64,000 nt of DNA from assembly GCF_003610915.1 (NCBI RefSeq), contig NZ_NSDJ01000001.1:3038001-3102000 (forward strand), given 5' to 3'. The notes under the pieces are model-generated. The model had not been told where the DNA came from and did no database searches. It saw only the letters and a program-made list of their open reading frames with translations. Below, in pieces: positions 37,850 through 46,486 of this stretch. The position numbers and the translations under genes are program-made. Origin of the DNA: Rahnella variigena (GTDB lineage Bacteria; Pseudomonadota; Gammaproteobacteria; Enterobacterales; Enterobacteriaceae). Numbering within the stretch: the first letter of the stretch is position 1; the number at the start of each line of letters is the position of its first letter.

Positions 37850-38551
37850 ATGGAATTACCAACCCTGAAAGTGGAACGGCTGTATCGCCAGATTTCAAAC
37901 GTACTGATTAACTGCATCAACACCGGTCAGTTCGCGCCGGGGGCGATGATCCCGTCCGAGCGCGACCTGTCCAAACAGCTGGGCGTCAGCCGTTCTTCTA
38001 TCCGCGAAGCATTGATTGCACTGGAGATCACCGGCTGGGTGGAAATCCGCACCGGCAACGGCGTATACGTCAGCGACCCGCTGCCACAGGCAACGCCATC
38101 CGCACAGCAGACGGTCAGTCATGAAGAAGAATTCAGCCTGCAGTCGCTGGTGAAAGCGCGACAGGTTTATGAAGCGATGACGGCGGAACTGGCAGCGATT
38201 AACGGTACTGAAGAGCAGCGTGTGAAATTGAAAGAAATTGCCGATGAGCTGAATAAGCTGAATGCCAACAACGACGCATTCCTCGAAGCTGACCGCCGGT
38301 TCCATCTGATGATCAGTGAGATGACCGGCAATGAAGTGCTGCACGATATGATGGGCTACCTGTGGGATAAACGCCGCTCACGCCGGTTTATGCGCTTAGA
38401 AAGCCATTACACCGAAGTCGATTTCGCCCGTGAAATGAATGCCGACCATCAGGGGATCCTGGACGCGATTCTGGCGAAAGATGGCGCGGGGGCGAAAGCA
38501 AGGATGGCAAGGCATTTACAGCATGTGTATGACCAGTTATTTGCGGAGTGA
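37850..38551 (+). CDS. uxuR: FadR-type GntR regulator, UxuR/ExuR-like
   Basis: A 233-residue GntR-family regulator. The winged helix is at about residues 8-75 (PSERDLSKQLGVSRSSIREALIALEI). The all-helical FCD effector domain follows, with the metal/ligand-binding Asp and His residues in EADRRFHLMISEMTGN and NADHQGILDAI. Similarity and the divergent uxuA make hexuronate control very likely; whether it is the strict orthologue of UxuR or ExuR is not settled. The ATG at 37850 follows a CGGAG site. An upstream in-frame start would add 19 unlikely residues. Confidence 0.85.
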   Translation: MELPTLKVERLYRQISNVLINCINTGQFAPGAMIPSERDLSKQLGVSRSSIREALIALEITGWVEIRTGNGVYVSDPLPQATPSAQQTVSHEEEFSLQSLVKARQVYEAMTAELAAINGTEEQRVKLKEIADELNKLNANNDAFLEADRRFHLMISEMTGNEVLHDMMGYLWDKRRSRRFMRLESHYTEVDFAREMNADHQGILDAILAKDGAGAKARMARHLQHVYDQLFAE

Positions 38552-38569
38552 TAGTGTCAATGCCGGACA

Positions 38570-39257
38570 CAGGCGGCTTTTAAATCAAAACCTTGGGTTG
38601 CCACCCAAACTGGCCTTAAGGTCAAGGTCGTGGGCGTCGGCCCACACCGACCAGAGACCCGGTAACGCGCGGGCCTCTGGACTCCGCGCTTTTTTCACTT
38701 CGCGCTATCGCTGGACACTATGTTTCAGGTGCCACTGCGACAGGCTGGAAATCTTGCCGCTGCGCGGTGCCTTCTCTCGGTCTTCGAGCCAAAGGTCTCG
38801 AAGCCGCTCCGTTCAGCAAGATTTCTGAACCGCCCTTGGCTTTTAAAAACAAAACAGAACAAGTAAGGTTGTGAAGTAAAGGCCTGAGGCCGGTTCCAAA
38901 ATACCGCCGGACGAGAGGTGGAAAACCGCGTGTCTTTTTACGCGGGTTGCAACCCGAAGGGAGGGAACCGCGCAGCGGCGGGATTTTGCGGCTATCACTG
39001 TGGTACCTGAAACATAGCCAGCGAGCAGAGCGCGCAGTTAAAAAAACGCAGGATTCCAAAGGGTTTCGTTTAAAACCCTTTGGGCCAGTGTGGGCGGCGA
39101 GCCCACGGTCTTGACCTTAAGGCCAGTTTGGGTGCCAACCCAAGGTGTTGAACTTGACCTTGCCCAAAGTCGGTGTGGGCCGACGCCCACGGTCTTGACC
39201 TAGAGGCCAGTTTGGGTGCCAACCCAAGGTTTTGCCCGTGTGGGCGGCAAGCCCACA
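38570..39257. repeat. Composite intergenic repeat, copy 5
   Basis: The left end has GGCGGCTTTTAAAT, palindrome TTGGGTTGCCACCCAA, two AAGGTC hexamers, GTGGGCGTCGGCCCAC and stem-loop 38651-38680 (as in copies 3 and 4). It then carries the CGTTCAGCAAGATTTCTGAA arm. After an atypical core comes an arm with GCGCGCAGTTAAAAAAACGC, stem-loop 39056-39083 (CCAAAGGGTTTCG...AACCCTTTGG) and several GTGGGC/GCCCAC palindromes. The last 105 bp of arm and stem-loop match copy 6 in the same orientation with about three changes. It fills the gap between uxuR and bcsG, which converge. Confidence 0.88.
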
Positions 39258-39265
39258 AAATAGCA

Positions 39266-40912
39266 TTAGCTCGGATACGGCACCCATCCCCCGCCATTCA
39301 GGCGAATATAGATTTTCCCCTGATATTCCATTACCACCGAGTTCTCATTTTCAGACACCAGCGGCGTTTGCGGCAGGTTCGACGCGAAGTTTTTCCAGTC
39401 CATGGTCGGTGTGGTAAAGACTTTGCCATCGACTGCGCGGGCGACCATTTCTGAAATCGCCTGATAGCTGCTCTGGCCTTCGATTTTCATCGGCGACGGC
39501 GCATGCGGTGCCTGCATACCAAAGAACTTCACGCCGACCGGGATGTGAGTGATACCCGGACTCGGGATATCACGCAGGCCGGAAATCTGCATTTTATCGC
39601 CCACCAGCGCCGCGCCATGTTCAGGCACCACCACCAGCATCACTTTACGACCCGATTTATCCAGCTGATCCATAAAGGTGTTCAGCTGGTTCAGCAGTGT
39701 CTGTGCGCGGTTATGGTAGTCCGCACCTTTATTGCTGCCGACGTAACGGTTGCCGTCATGCAGCGGGATCAGGTTGAAGAAGGTTGCTGTCCGTGCGGTG
39801 CCGGCTTTTTCCTGATTCTCAAGCCAGCGTGAGAACAGCTGCCCGTCATTGAAAATGGGTGAACCGTCGAAAGAGGTCAGTTCATAACCCAGACCAGCCT
39901 GTGACATCAGCGGGGCTTTCATATCCGCGTCATCACGCAGATTGCCGATGTAATTACCGAACACGCCGGTGTGATCCATCGCCAGCTGCGAGGTAAAGCC
40001 CAGACGCGCCAGATCGTCAAACAGGTAACATTGCTGACCGGCTGGCTGGTACAAATCGTGGTGGGATGGCTGACCGCAGCTCGCACGCAGCAAGCGAATC
40101 GAAGCCGGGCCACTGTATGCGGTGGCGGAGTTGAAATTACTGAACACAAAATCAAAACGCGACCACAGCGGCGAATTCGAAAGATTCACCGCGTCCAGAT
40201 CAGCCCAGGCCAGCGAACAGATATTGATCACCAGCAGATCGAAAGGCTGAGCATCGGCTGGCAGGGCATCAGGAAACTTCGTCGCCTTGCGGCGTTCGTT
40301 TTGGTAGAACTGATCCAGATACGCATTCAGGTTGGCATTGGTCGGCGGACCCGTGACGGTATTATCGGTACCGGATGGCGCGACTTGTGCCGGAGCCGCC
40401 GCGGTATTTTGCGCCATAACCGGTGCCGGTGTATGCGTAAACAACGGCGTGATCACACCGCTGAGATTCACCCATAACAGGGCTATCACCGTGAATGTCG
40501 TCAGGCGTAACCACTGTGAAATAAACAGATAACCGACCAGCAGGGCGAAACCGACTGCAATCCACTGCCAGTTGATGAAACGGTCAGCCAGTTCAAGCAG
40601 ATAACTGACGCTGAAACCTGCGACGTCAGCTCCCTGATTGACAATGGAACGCCAGCCCGGCAGCCAGGTATCATGATAAAGCAGCGCAAGGCCGAACGGC
40701 AGGGCAACCCATTGTCGCCAGCGATGCAGACGCAGGGAGCGAAGCGGGAATAATAATACGGCCGCAAAAACCAGATTGCTCAGCGCGTCAAAATTCAGAT
40801 AACCCTGTGAAAGCAGAACAAATTTCAATAAGAAATAGTAGTTCCAGGCACCAAGACCGCGCCAGGATTGCCAGATCCGCAAGCGCGGAGAAGAAGAGTG
40901 CGATTCGTTCAT
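39266..40912 (-). CDS. bcsG: Cellulose phosphoethanolamine transferase BcsG
   Basis: A 548-residue inner membrane enzyme that transfers phosphoethanolamine from lipid to cellulose. About five N-terminal membrane segments (to residue about 165) are followed by a periplasmic alkaline-phosphatase-fold domain. The residues expected for zinc and catalysis are in place: Cys in NICSLAWADLD, the nucleophile Ser in GPASIRLLR, His in PLHDGNR, and Glu-His in VVPEHGAAL. It overlaps bcsF by four bases (ATGA). It is the last gene of bcsEFG, divergent from bcsRQABC. Confidence 0.95.
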   Translation of the reverse strand: MNESHSSSPRLRIWQSWRGLGAWNYYFLLKFVLLSQGYLNFDALSNLVFAAVLLFPLRSLRLHRWRQWVALPFGLALLYHDTWLPGWRSIVNQGADVAGFSVSYLLELADRFINWQWIAVGFALLVGYLFISQWLRLTTFTVIALLWVNLSGVITPLFTHTPAPVMAQNTAAAPAQVAPSGTDNTVTGPPTNANLNAYLDQFYQNERRKATKFPDALPADAQPFDLLVINICSLAWADLDAVNLSNSPLWSRFDFVFSNFNSATAYSGPASIRLLRASCGQPSHHDLYQPAGQQCYLFDDLARLGFTSQLAMDHTGVFGNYIGNLRDDADMKAPLMSQAGLGYELTSFDGSPIFNDGQLFSRWLENQEKAGTARTATFFNLIPLHDGNRYVGSNKGADYHNRAQTLLNQLNTFMDQLDKSGRKVMLVVVPEHGAALVGDKMQISGLRDIPSPGITHIPVGVKFFGMQAPHAPSPMKIEGQSSYQAISEMVARAVDGKVFTTPTMDWKNFASNLPQTPLVSENENSVVMEYQGKIYIRLNGGGWVPYPS

Positions 40913-41142
40913 AGTGAAGTTTTGGATTTCCCTGTAGCCGCAGAATTTTCAGGCAAAGTCGCGGAGCGTTTGCGGTTCTTATTGATGCTGCTGATGGTCA
41001 TGGGGGTTAAATAACGCGGCGAAAGAAATCGCGTCGCAAAGCGGTTTTTCCAGCGCGGCAACCGGCTGCGCAGGGCATATCCCAGCGGGAGAAAAATCAC
41101 CGCCGCCAGAATGAAAATTTCGATAATGTCCTGAATGTCCAT
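40909..41142 (-). CDS. bcsF: Cellulose biosynthesis protein BcsF
   Basis: A 77-residue protein with one N-terminal membrane helix (about residues 4-24, IIEIFILAAVIFLPLGYAL) and a basic cytoplasmic tail (SRLPRWKNRFATRFLSPRYL). In E. coli BcsF recruits the c-di-GMP sensor BcsE to the synthase and works with BcsG. It is slightly longer at the C-terminus than the E. coli protein. It lies 5 bp after bcsE and overlaps bcsG. Confidence 0.88.
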   Translation of the reverse strand: MDIQDIIEIFILAAVIFLPLGYALRSRLPRWKNRFATRFLSPRYLTPMTISSINKNRKRSATLPENSAATGKSKTSL

Positions 41143-41147
41143 TTCTC

Positions 41148-42746
41148 TTACTCCGGCGTGTTAATAACGGGCGTATCGCTCACGGCCAGCGTGATGGGAA
41201 CGGGCTGATGAACGGGCGCACGTTTCAAAGGTTCAGATTTATGCGCCACAAAAGGCTGTGCTTCTGACACGGGATTTGCCATCGGCGGTTTGGCGGCCAG
41301 ACGGCGAACTTCTGTCTGAATATCCAGCTCGTGACTCCAGAAAGTCTGACTGCTAAAGACTTCTTTCACCGGCAGATTAAACAGGAAGGCCAGAACGTTT
41401 TCGACATCACTGACCTGACAGTTCGACAGGAACAAATACAGATGACGTTCTGTCACGGTCAGAATATCGCCGTCGCGGCGCAGCGAACAAAGCGACATCG
41501 CCTGCTGCGGGCTGATCCCGGCGGCAGGGCGCAGTGAAATTAAAATCCCGCGTGATTCGGTCGCCAGCGCGGCGTGATCCCAGATATCGCGCATCACGTC
41601 GCAGAACACCGGCAGCGGCAGATATCCCTTATGATGCGTGGGTAAACGGCTGTCCAGCAGCACGTCGATGTCCTGCGGGACATGACGGGTGAATGTCAGA
41701 TTTTGCAGGTCATCCAGCAAGGTCAGAAAGTTGGAAAGACGTGCAGCGTGCGGCACCACCAGATTGGCACCGCAGGCCTGCAACAGACGCTGGTCGACAT
41801 AGCGCAGGGAAGAATTCATCTCGCGCACCACAATTTTCAAACCATTGCCGCGCTGAATGCGCAAAAGGTGGATCTGCCGTGCGAGCACTTCCACTTCATC
41901 GTTACCCGCCAGCGCAAAAATAACGGTGGCAGAACGGGCGTGCGTGGCTCTTTCGGTCAGCGCGTCGTTGCCATCGAACAGGAACCAGCGCTCGGAAAGT
42001 GCAGGCGCACCTTCCAGCACCGAACGCTCTGCCAGCAACATCCACTGATCATCACCGGTTTGGGCTGAAGCTGAAGATAAGGCGTCTTTCTGGATCTCCC
42101 AACCGTTCGTGCGCGGGATGAGAGGATAAAGCGTATTTGCTTCAGCACCCAGACTGTCATGCCACCAGGAGATGCCCCACTGGTTTGGGTTCACATCGGT
42201 TTTTAAATCTGCAAGGCCATATATATTGTGGTGGAATAAATGTAAGCGGGATTTAACCGCATTAATGCCATCGCCGAAGCAGATAATAAGCAGCGTCGCC
42301 CCTTTACTATTAGCGCCTGACTGAATTTCACTCAGCCAGCGGGAAAGTTGTTTATCTTTTACTTCCTGACAGCGCACGGCAGGAAGTAATAAAATCATTA
42401 AAGAAGCAGGGGGGGCAGGCAGGCGATTAATATCGGCGGGCAATCCCAGTAACGCTTTTTTTCCTTCCGCGTGCTGATAATAAAACGTTTGCCTGGGGTA
42501 TTTATGCAAATGTGTGAGAAGGATATTGTCATCAGCTAGTCTATTTTTATCATCAGAGCAAATTAAATTGTGCTGTGGAAAAAACAGGCTGACAGGGATT
42601 TCTCCCCGCTGAGCTTCAAGTACCTGACCACTCAAACGATATGCCGCTTCCTGACTGTCGGTGTTGACCCAGTAAAGCCCCTGAGCCTGCATCTGGCCTA
42701 AACCATTCCAGAATTGCTTCATACCCAATGAAAAGGAGAGTGCCAT
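41148..42746 (-). CDS. bcsE: Cellulose biosynthesis c-di-GMP-binding protein BcsE
   Basis: A 532-residue cytoplasmic protein that binds cyclic di-GMP through its GIL domain and assists cellulose secretion. The I-site-like RxGD motif is visible as RDGD in CSLRRDGDILTV. The N-terminal part contains a degenerate NTPase-like fold, the middle a REC-like fold. The ATG at 42746 (MALSFSLGMKQFW) fits the family, although the ribosome site is weak; an upstream reading to 42797 would add 17 residues. The 203-bp gap to bcsR is A+T-rich and should contain both divergent promoters. Confidence 0.9.
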   Translation of the reverse strand: MALSFSLGMKQFWNGLGQMQAQGLYWVNTDSQEAAYRLSGQVLEAQRGEIPVSLFFPQHNLICSDDKNRLADDNILLTHLHKYPRQTFYYQHAEGKKALLGLPADINRLPAPPASLMILLLPAVRCQEVKDKQLSRWLSEIQSGANSKGATLLIICFGDGINAVKSRLHLFHHNIYGLADLKTDVNPNQWGISWWHDSLGAEANTLYPLIPRTNGWEIQKDALSSASAQTGDDQWMLLAERSVLEGAPALSERWFLFDGNDALTERATHARSATVIFALAGNDEVEVLARQIHLLRIQRGNGLKIVVREMNSSLRYVDQRLLQACGANLVVPHAARLSNFLTLLDDLQNLTFTRHVPQDIDVLLDSRLPTHHKGYLPLPVFCDVMRDIWDHAALATESRGILISLRPAAGISPQQAMSLCSLRRDGDILTVTERHLYLFLSNCQVSDVENVLAFLFNLPVKEVFSSQTFWSHELDIQTEVRRLAAKPPMANPVSEAQPFVAHKSEPLKRAPVHQPVPITLAVSDTPVINTPE

Positions 42747-42949
42747 ATTGTTAATCTGCTTCTGTTCGGTTTTGATTAAAAGTCTGCTGGGACACACTGA
42801 TAAATGTGAGTATAATAAATTCTATCATTGCTACATTAAATAATCATAATTCTTCACAATAATGTTTGATACTAAAATGCCTAATCATGATGGGCAATTT
42901 TTGGCTGTGCTGAAGTATCAGCATTTGGATTGAAGCAGGGAGAGAAACG

Positions 42950-43150
42950 GTGGCGGCCAATATTGCAGACTCAGAAGAATCCGAACCGTCCAGTGATGAT
43001 GATTTTTATGCGCTGAGTCACCTTTTTGCTTTGTCAGAATTACATTACGTAGATATAGCCCGTAAAGAAAAAATTCCGCAACTAATGTCCCGCTGGCCAT
43101 TATTGGCTGAGTTGGCGCAATTCGCTGAACACGGCGCGGAGAAAAAATAA
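42950..43150 (+). CDS. bcsR: Cellulose biosynthesis protein BcsR
   Basis: A 66-residue soluble protein that pairs with BcsQ and regulates assembly of the E. coli cellulose synthase complex. The acidic N-terminus (DSEESEPSSDDDFY) and the conserved ALSELHYVDIARKEK block identify it. The start is a GTG at 42950 after AGGGAGAG; no ATG fits. It ends one base before bcsQ, so the two are coupled. Confidence 0.85.
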   Translation: MAANIADSEESEPSSDDDFYALSHLFALSELHYVDIARKEKIPQLMSRWPLLAELAQFAEHGAEKK

Positions 43151-43151
43151 T

Positions 43152-43877
43152 ATGGCTGTCATCGCGTTACAGGGGTTTCGTGGCGGTACCGGTGCCACCT
43201 CGGTGACCGCAGCGCTGGCCTGGGGGCTCGCACAACTGAATGAAAAAGTGCTGGTGATCGACTTTTCGCCTGAAAACGTGCTGCGGTTGCATTTTGGTAT
43301 GCCTTACGCTCAGTCGCGCGGCTGGTGTTCCGCGCATAAAGCCGGAGAAGCCTGGCAACAATCAGCGATGCGTTACCACGCACGTCTCGACTTTCTGCCT
43401 TACGGTCATGTTTCAGCTGACGATGTCAGTGAGGCCGATTTCGACTGGCAAAAAGCGCTCACGCAGCTCAAAAATACCGGCGTCTATGATTGGATCCTGA
43501 TTGATTCTCCGGCGGCTGATCCTCTGCCTGCGCAGTCGCTGGCCGACAGCACGGTGGTACTTCTGCACGCCGATACCCAGTCGCATCTTCGTTTACACCA
43601 GCACGCCTTAGCGCCAAACGGGCGCTATCTGCTCAATCAGTTCGTTCCCTCCAGCCAGTTACAGCAAGATATTTTGCTGTTATGGCAAGAAACCTTGCCA
43701 GCATTGATCCCGGTGATTTTACATCGTGATGAAGCCATGGCGGAATCGCTGGCGGCGAAACAACCGGTCGGGGAATGGAAAGATAACAGCAAGATCGCCC
43801 GTGAAATGAATACGCTGGCAAACTGGTTCCTGCTCAATCTTCGTCAGCCGCAAGCGGTGCGGAGTCCGGCAAAATGA
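43152..43877 (+). CDS. bcsQ: Cellulose biosynthesis ParA-like ATPase BcsQ
   Basis: A 241-residue SIMIBI (MinD/ParA-like) ATPase needed for cellulose secretion and its polar placement. The deviant Walker A loop is FRGGTGATSVT, at residues 9-19. The family usually has GGxGxTS, so the threonine is present but alanine replaces one small residue. Walker B-like VIDFSPEN and the WILIDSPAAD strand follow. It overlaps bcsA by four bases. Confidence 0.93.
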   Translation: MAVIALQGFRGGTGATSVTAALAWGLAQLNEKVLVIDFSPENVLRLHFGMPYAQSRGWCSAHKAGEAWQQSAMRYHARLDFLPYGHVSADDVSEADFDWQKALTQLKNTGVYDWILIDSPAADPLPAQSLADSTVVLLHADTQSHLRLHQHALAPNGRYLLNQFVPSSQLQQDILLLWQETLPALIPVILHRDEAMAESLAAKQPVGEWKDNSKIAREMNTLANWFLLNLRQPQAVRSPAK

Positions 43878-46486
43878 ACGGCCTGTTGAACCTGTTTTTT
43901 GTGCCGCCCGTCATGCAGGAATTGCAGCACCGTTACCGCCGTTACCGGCAGGCAAAATCTTCACGCATTGCTTCCGGCATGATGATTGTTTGTGTGGCGC
44001 TGTGCTGGCTGTTTCTGCGTTTTGAATCACCTGCCTGGCAGCGTGTCGGTGCGCAGAGAACCCGCTGGTATCCGCAAATTTCGCCTTCGCGGGTGCGTAT
44101 TGCCGATCCGCTGCGTTATCTCGTTCAGAGTCTGTGGTTAATGATCATTATCCCGGCAGGAAAAACCCGTGGCGGCATCGTTTATAGCCGGTGGCCGCAA
44201 CGGCTGCGGGAAAGGATCCATCTCTGGCTGGAATCGTTGCCAAAACGGGTGACGCAAAGTCCGCTCGAAACCCGTATCACACGTCGTATCGGAAAAATGA
44301 ACCGCGCCGGCAGGCGCATTCTGATGCTGATGGTGGGGCTGGTGGCGGTTACGCTGGCTATGTTCTGCATTTCCCAGCCATTTGGTTATATTGCCCAGTT
44401 TATTTTCGTGGTGCTGCTGTGGAGCATTGCGATGATTATCAGGCGCATTCCGGGGCGTTTCCCGGCGCTGATGATGATTGTTCTGTCACTGACCATTTCC
44501 TGCCGCTATTTATGGTGGCGCTATACCTCAACCCTGAACTGGGAAGATCCGCTAAGCCTGATTTGCGGTTTACTGCTGCTGGGCGCGGAAACCTACTCCT
44601 GGACCGTGCTGGTGCTCGGTTATATCCAGACCATCTGGCCGCTTAACCGTAAACCGGTGCCGATGCCTGAGGATGTCTCGACCTGGCCGACGGTTGATCT
44701 GATGATCCCCACTTATAACGAAGACCTCAGCGTAGTAAAACCGACGTTGTATGCGGCGCTCGGCCTGGACTGGCCCCGTGAAAAACTGACTATTTACCTG
44801 CTTGATGACGGCAACCGGCAGGAGTTCGCCGATTTTGCTCATGAAATTGGCATCAAATATATTGCGCGTGAAACCCATGAGCATGCCAAAGCCGGTAACA
44901 TCAATAACGCCCTGAAACAGGCAAAAAGCCAGCTGGTGGCGATTTTTGACTGCGACCACGTACCGACCCGTTCTTTCCTGCAACTGACCGTCGGCTGGTT
45001 CTTCAAAGATAAAAAACTCAGCATGATGCAGACGCCGCATCACTTTTTCTCGCCGGATCCGTTTGAGCGAAATCTGGGACGTATGCGCCGCACGCCGAAC
45101 GAAGGCGAGTTGTTTTACGGGCTGGTGCAGGACGGCAACGACCTGTGGGATGCCAGCTTCTTCTGCGGTTCCTGCGCGGTGTTACGCCGTGATGTGCTCG
45201 ATGAAATCGGTGGTATCGCGGTGGAAACCGTCACCGAAGATGCCCATACCTCGCTGCGTATGCACCGACACGGCTACAGTTCAGCCTATATCCGTATTCC
45301 GCAGGCGGCGGGGCTGGCGACTGAAAGCCTTTCCGCCCACGTCAGTCAGCGTATCCGCTGGGCGCGCGGAATGGTGCAGATTTTCCGCCTTGATAATCCG
45401 CTGTTTGGCAAAGGGCTGAAACTGGCACAACGGCTGTGTTATGCCAACGCCATGATGCACTTCCTGGCGGGGATCCCGCGGCTTATCTTCCTGACCGCGC
45501 CGCTGGCGTTTCTGTTATTACACGCCTACATCATTTATGCCCCGGCGATGGCGATAGCGCTGTATGTCCTGCCGCACATGATCCACGCCAGCCTGACTAA
45601 CTCCCGCGTGCAGGGGAAATACCGCCATTCTTTCTGGAATGAAATCTACGAAACCGTGCTGGCGTGGTATATCGCACGACCCACTACCGTGGCGCTGTTT
45701 AATCCGCACGCCGGTAAATTTAACGTCACCGCCAAAGGTGGCCTGAACAAACACGCCTACGTTGACTGGAAAATCAGCCGCCCGTATCAGATTCTGATGC
45801 TGCTTAACCTGGCCGGATTATTCTTCGGCATTTACCGCATTATTTATGGTCGCCCCGATGAAATCCTGACCGTGGTGGTGAGTATGGCCTGGGTGATTTA
45901 CAACATGATTATTCTCGGCGGGGCGATTGCGGTGGCGTTTGAATCGAAACAGGTGCGTCAGGCGCATCGTGTCGAAGCCAGAATGCCAGCCTCGCTGATA
46001 AAACCGGACGGCCACATTTATGTGTGTACCGTGCAGGATTATTCGGACAACGGCGTCGGGCTGGAAACAGAAAGTGCCAGCCAGTTTACAGCCGGTGACA
46101 ACGTCACGTTGCTGTTGCACCGCGGTCAGCAGGAATACACTTTCCCGATGCAAATCAGTCGTGTGTTTGGTAACAGCATGGGAATGCAGCTTCTGCCGCT
46201 CACCACGCAACAACATATCGATTTCATTCAATGTACTTTTGCCCGGGCTGACAGCTGGGTATTGCGCGAAGACAGTTTCCCTGAAGACAAACCGATGGAA
46301 AGCCTGCGTGAAGTGCTGGGACTCGGTATCCGCGGCTACCTGCGGATGCTGGATATTGCGCCGCAACGCTTCCGTCCGCTGGCCTCCCGCACCCGCTCGT
46401 TTGGCGGCTGGCTGCTGTCTTTCGCGCCGCGAAATCCGCCGCTGTCCGTTCAGCCTGATGAACCCAACCTGATGATGACCAAATAA
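43874..46486 (+). CDS. bcsA: Cellulose synthase catalytic subunit BcsA
   Basis: An 870-residue processive GT2 glycosyltransferase that polymerises UDP-glucose into beta-1,4-glucan and extrudes it through its own channel. Membrane segments flank the GT domain (about residues 272-500). Catalytic motifs are present: DDG at 311-313, DCD at 359-361, TED at 454-456 and QRIRW at 492-496, plus FFCGSCAVLRRD. The C-terminal PilZ domain has RxxxR (HRVEAR) and DYSDNG for c-di-GMP activation. Its stop overlaps the bcsB ATG by one base. Confidence 0.97.
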   Translation: MNGLLNLFFVPPVMQELQHRYRRYRQAKSSRIASGMMIVCVALCWLFLRFESPAWQRVGAQRTRWYPQISPSRVRIADPLRYLVQSLWLMIIIPAGKTRGGIVYSRWPQRLRERIHLWLESLPKRVTQSPLETRITRRIGKMNRAGRRILMLMVGLVAVTLAMFCISQPFGYIAQFIFVVLLWSIAMIIRRIPGRFPALMMIVLSLTISCRYLWWRYTSTLNWEDPLSLICGLLLLGAETYSWTVLVLGYIQTIWPLNRKPVPMPEDVSTWPTVDLMIPTYNEDLSVVKPTLYAALGLDWPREKLTIYLLDDGNRQEFADFAHEIGIKYIARETHEHAKAGNINNALKQAKSQLVAIFDCDHVPTRSFLQLTVGWFFKDKKLSMMQTPHHFFSPDPFERNLGRMRRTPNEGELFYGLVQDGNDLWDASFFCGSCAVLRRDVLDEIGGIAVETVTEDAHTSLRMHRHGYSSAYIRIPQAAGLATESLSAHVSQRIRWARGMVQIFRLDNPLFGKGLKLAQRLCYANAMMHFLAGIPRLIFLTAPLAFLLLHAYIIYAPAMAIALYVLPHMIHASLTNSRVQGKYRHSFWNEIYETVLAWYIARPTTVALFNPHAGKFNVTAKGGLNKHAYVDWKISRPYQILMLLNLAGLFFGIYRIIYGRPDEILTVVVSMAWVIYNMIILGGAIAVAFESKQVRQAHRVEARMPASLIKPDGHIYVCTVQDYSDNGVGLETESASQFTAGDNVTLLLHRGQQEYTFPMQISRVFGNSMGMQLLPLTTQQHIDFIQCTFARADSWVLREDSFPEDKPMESLREVLGLGIRGYLRMLDIAPQRFRPLASRTRSFGGWLLSFAPRNPPLSVQPDEPNLMMTK